Source of the DNA: Prevotellaceae bacterium
Lineage (GTDB): Bacteria > Bacteroidota > Bacteroidia > Bacteroidales > Bacteroidaceae
Reading direction: 5' to 3'
Assembly: GCA_015257125.1 (NCBI GenBank)
Contig: JABZKU010000052.1
Location: 1 to 8,199 of the forward strand
DNA: 8,199 nt
Each line of letters starts with the position of its first letter. Within the stretch, counting starts at the first letter, position 1. The notes beneath the pieces are model-generated. The model was not told the DNA's origin. It ran no database searches and saw only the letters and a program-made list of their open reading frames with translations. The position numbers were made by a program, and so were the translations under genes. Shown here piece after piece: positions 7,015 to 8,199 of the stretch.

Positions 7015-7082
7015 CACGATAGTATGGTTAGTCGGCGGCGCATTTTGCCTGCCGCCCGGCGCCTTCACCTCATTACTCCCCT

Positions 7083-8174
7083 ATGTCCGACAACAACTCC
7101 ACTCCCCTTTCCGCCAAACCGGCGCTCCTCGGTCTCACCCTCGACGAACTCACCGCCGTAGCGGTCGAGCTCGGACTGCCGCGCTTCGTGGGAAAACAAC
7201 TTTGTGGTTGGATTTACGACAAGCACGCCCGCTCTTTCGACGAGATGACCAATCTCTCGAAAGCCGCCCGCGCCCGTTTGGCCGAAACCTACGTGCTGGG
7301 CATTTCCACCCCGGTGGAAAGCGTCGAATCGCGCGACGGCACAATCAAATACCTCTTTCGCACCGCCAAGGGGCACTACATCGAGTCGGTGTTCATTCCC
7401 GACGGCGAGCGCGCCACCCTCTGCGTTTCGTCGCAAGTGGGGTGCAAAATGGCGTGCGAGTTCTGCATGACCGGCCGACAGGGCTTCATGGCGCAACTCA
7501 CCGCGGCCGATATATTGAATCAAGTCTATTCGCTGCCCGAACGTGAGCGCCTCACCAACATCGTCTTTATGGGTCAGGGCGAACCGATGGACAACATCGA
7601 CAATGTGCTGCGCGCCACCGAAGCACTCACCGCAACTTGGGGCTACGCCTGGAGTCCGAAGCGCATCACCGTATCCACGGTGGGGGTGGCCAAGGGCTTG
7701 CGCCGCTTTCTCGACGAGAGCAAATGCAGCTTGGCCGTCTCGCTCCACCACCCCGATGCGGCCGAACGCGGCGCGATGATGCCGGCCGAACGCGCCTTCG
7801 GCGTCGAAGCGCTCATCGAGTTGCTGAGTCAATATGATTTCTGCCGCAAAACGACCGACGACTACGCCGAAGGCACGAAACAGCGCCGCCTGACGTTCGA
7901 ATACATCGTGTTTCGCGGCATCAACGACACGCTCGAACACGGCCGCGCCCTCGTGCGCCTGCTCGCTCCCCTCGACTGTCGCATCAACATGATCCGTTTC
8001 CACACCATCCCCGACACGCGTTTCGACGGTACAGACGAAACGGCCATGCTGCGCCTGCAAGACTATCTCAATGCCCACGGCATCACCACGACCGTGCGCG
8101 CCTCTCGCGGACAAGACATCTATGCCGCCTGCGGTATGCTCACCACCAAACGCATGGAAGAGGAACGCGCCTAA
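7083..8174 (+). CDS. rlmN: Dual-specificity RNA methyltransferase RlmN
   Basis: A 363-residue cytoplasmic radical-SAM enzyme that adds a methyl group to C2 of adenosine 2503 in 23S rRNA and of adenosine 37 in certain tRNAs, supporting translational accuracy. The N-terminal domain (about 14-80) has the family signature LTLDELTAVAVELGLPRF...KQLCGWIY...SFDEMTNLSK. The iron-sulfur cluster motif CxxxCxxC is C121, C125 and C128. C114 (in ATLCVSSQVGC) and C350 (in DIYAACG) match the two catalytic cysteines, E. coli C118 and C355. E101 matches the proposed general base, and GQGEPMDN (164-171) is the SAM-binding GEP motif. EYIVFRGIND (273-282) is also typical. The start fits the family length; no Shine-Dalgarno is seen. 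The related resistance enzyme Cfr is less likely given the housekeeping RlmN-like N-terminus. The gene is richer in GC than the efflux operon. Its stop overlaps a downstream ATG. Confidence 0.96.
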   Translation: MSDNNSTPLSAKPALLGLTLDELTAVAVELGLPRFVGKQLCGWIYDKHARSFDEMTNLSKAARARLAETYVLGISTPVESVESRDGTIKYLFRTAKGHYIESVFIPDGERATLCVSSQVGCKMACEFCMTGRQGFMAQLTAADILNQVYSLPERERLTNIVFMGQGEPMDNIDNVLRATEALTATWGYAWSPKRITVSTVGVAKGLRRFLDESKCSLAVSLHHPDAAERGAMMPAERAFGVEALIELLSQYDFCRKTTDDYAEGTKQRRLTFEYIVFRGINDTLEHGRALVRLLAPLDCRINMIRFHTIPDTRFDGTDETAMLRLQDYLNAHGITTTVRASRGQDIYAACGMLTTKRMEEERA

Positions 8175-8199
8175 TGCCCTCGCACACAGTGCCCACCCC
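8174..8199 (+). CDS. Possible start of next gene, truncated by window
   Basis: The last base of the rlmN stop codon is the first base of an ATG (TAATG), and the frame stays open to the end of the window (M-P-S-H-T-V-P-T). Such overlaps usually signal a co-transcribed gene whose translation is coupled to the one before. Eight codons are too few to identify a product. It may also be a chance ATG. Confidence 0.35.

Noticed and set aside
6153..7022. A 289-codon + strand frame running from inside the adaptor gene across the intergenic region
   Set aside because: It is antisense to a certain gene for its first 290 bases, crosses the efflux promoter and shows no recognisable domain or codon pattern of its own.
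6664..7068. A 134-codon minus-strand frame between rlmN and the efflux promoter
   Set aside because: Basic, low-quality composition, no promoter placed to express it, and it overlaps the rlmN promoter and the repeat. It is more likely a by-product of repeat sequence.
7065..8114. A 349-codon open frame antisense to rlmN
   Set aside because: It is fully opposite a clear rlmN gene and arises from the GC-rich codon pattern of that gene; its His/Gly/Ala/Val-rich translation shows no family features.

Overview
The window looks like chromosomal DNA from a member of the Bacteroidota, most likely the order Bacteroidales. Three things point there: exact matches to the Bacteroidota -7 promoter box (TAnnTTTG) ahead of both transcription units, mostly weak or absent Shine-Dalgarno sequences, and the style of the encoded proteins. 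The species cannot be named from the sequence alone.

Layout. Positions 1-642 hold no gene I can support; there is one promoter-like site on the + strand, and the + strand has no ATG from 204 to 744. A 105-bp compound inverted repeat (643-747) lies just beyond the end of the leftward operon and probably serves as, or contains, its terminator. Positions 755-6444 form a compact three-gene operon on the minus strand, in transcription order: periplasmic adaptor lipoprotein (MFP), inner-membrane RND/HAE1 pump, and outer-membrane TolC/OprM-type lipoprotein. The first two genes are separated by 1 base and the last two overlap by 17 bases. Together they would form a complete tripartite drug or toxicant efflux machine spanning both membranes.

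Positions 6445-7082 are a divergent intergenic region. It carries a very good Bacteroidota promoter for the efflux operon (TTTG, 19 bases, TACTTTTG), a leader of about 200 nt with mutually exclusive hairpins, a repeated 10-mer around the -33 box, an 18-bp palindrome, and the promoter of the rightward gene. Positions 7083-8174 encode RlmN, the radical-SAM enzyme that methylates A2503 of 23S rRNA and A37 of some tRNAs; every catalytic residue I could check is present. Its stop codon overlaps an ATG (TAATG) that probably begins another gene running off the window.

The most noteworthy signals are outside the genes. A diverged 25-bp sequence occurs in opposite orientation on both sides of the efflux operon, and sampled rows of the operon are clearly lower in GC than rlmN. 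This fits an acquired module or a dispersed intergenic repeat family, but neither is proven. No regulator gene accompanies the pump inside the window. The genes belong to known families; I see no evidence of a wholly new protein system.
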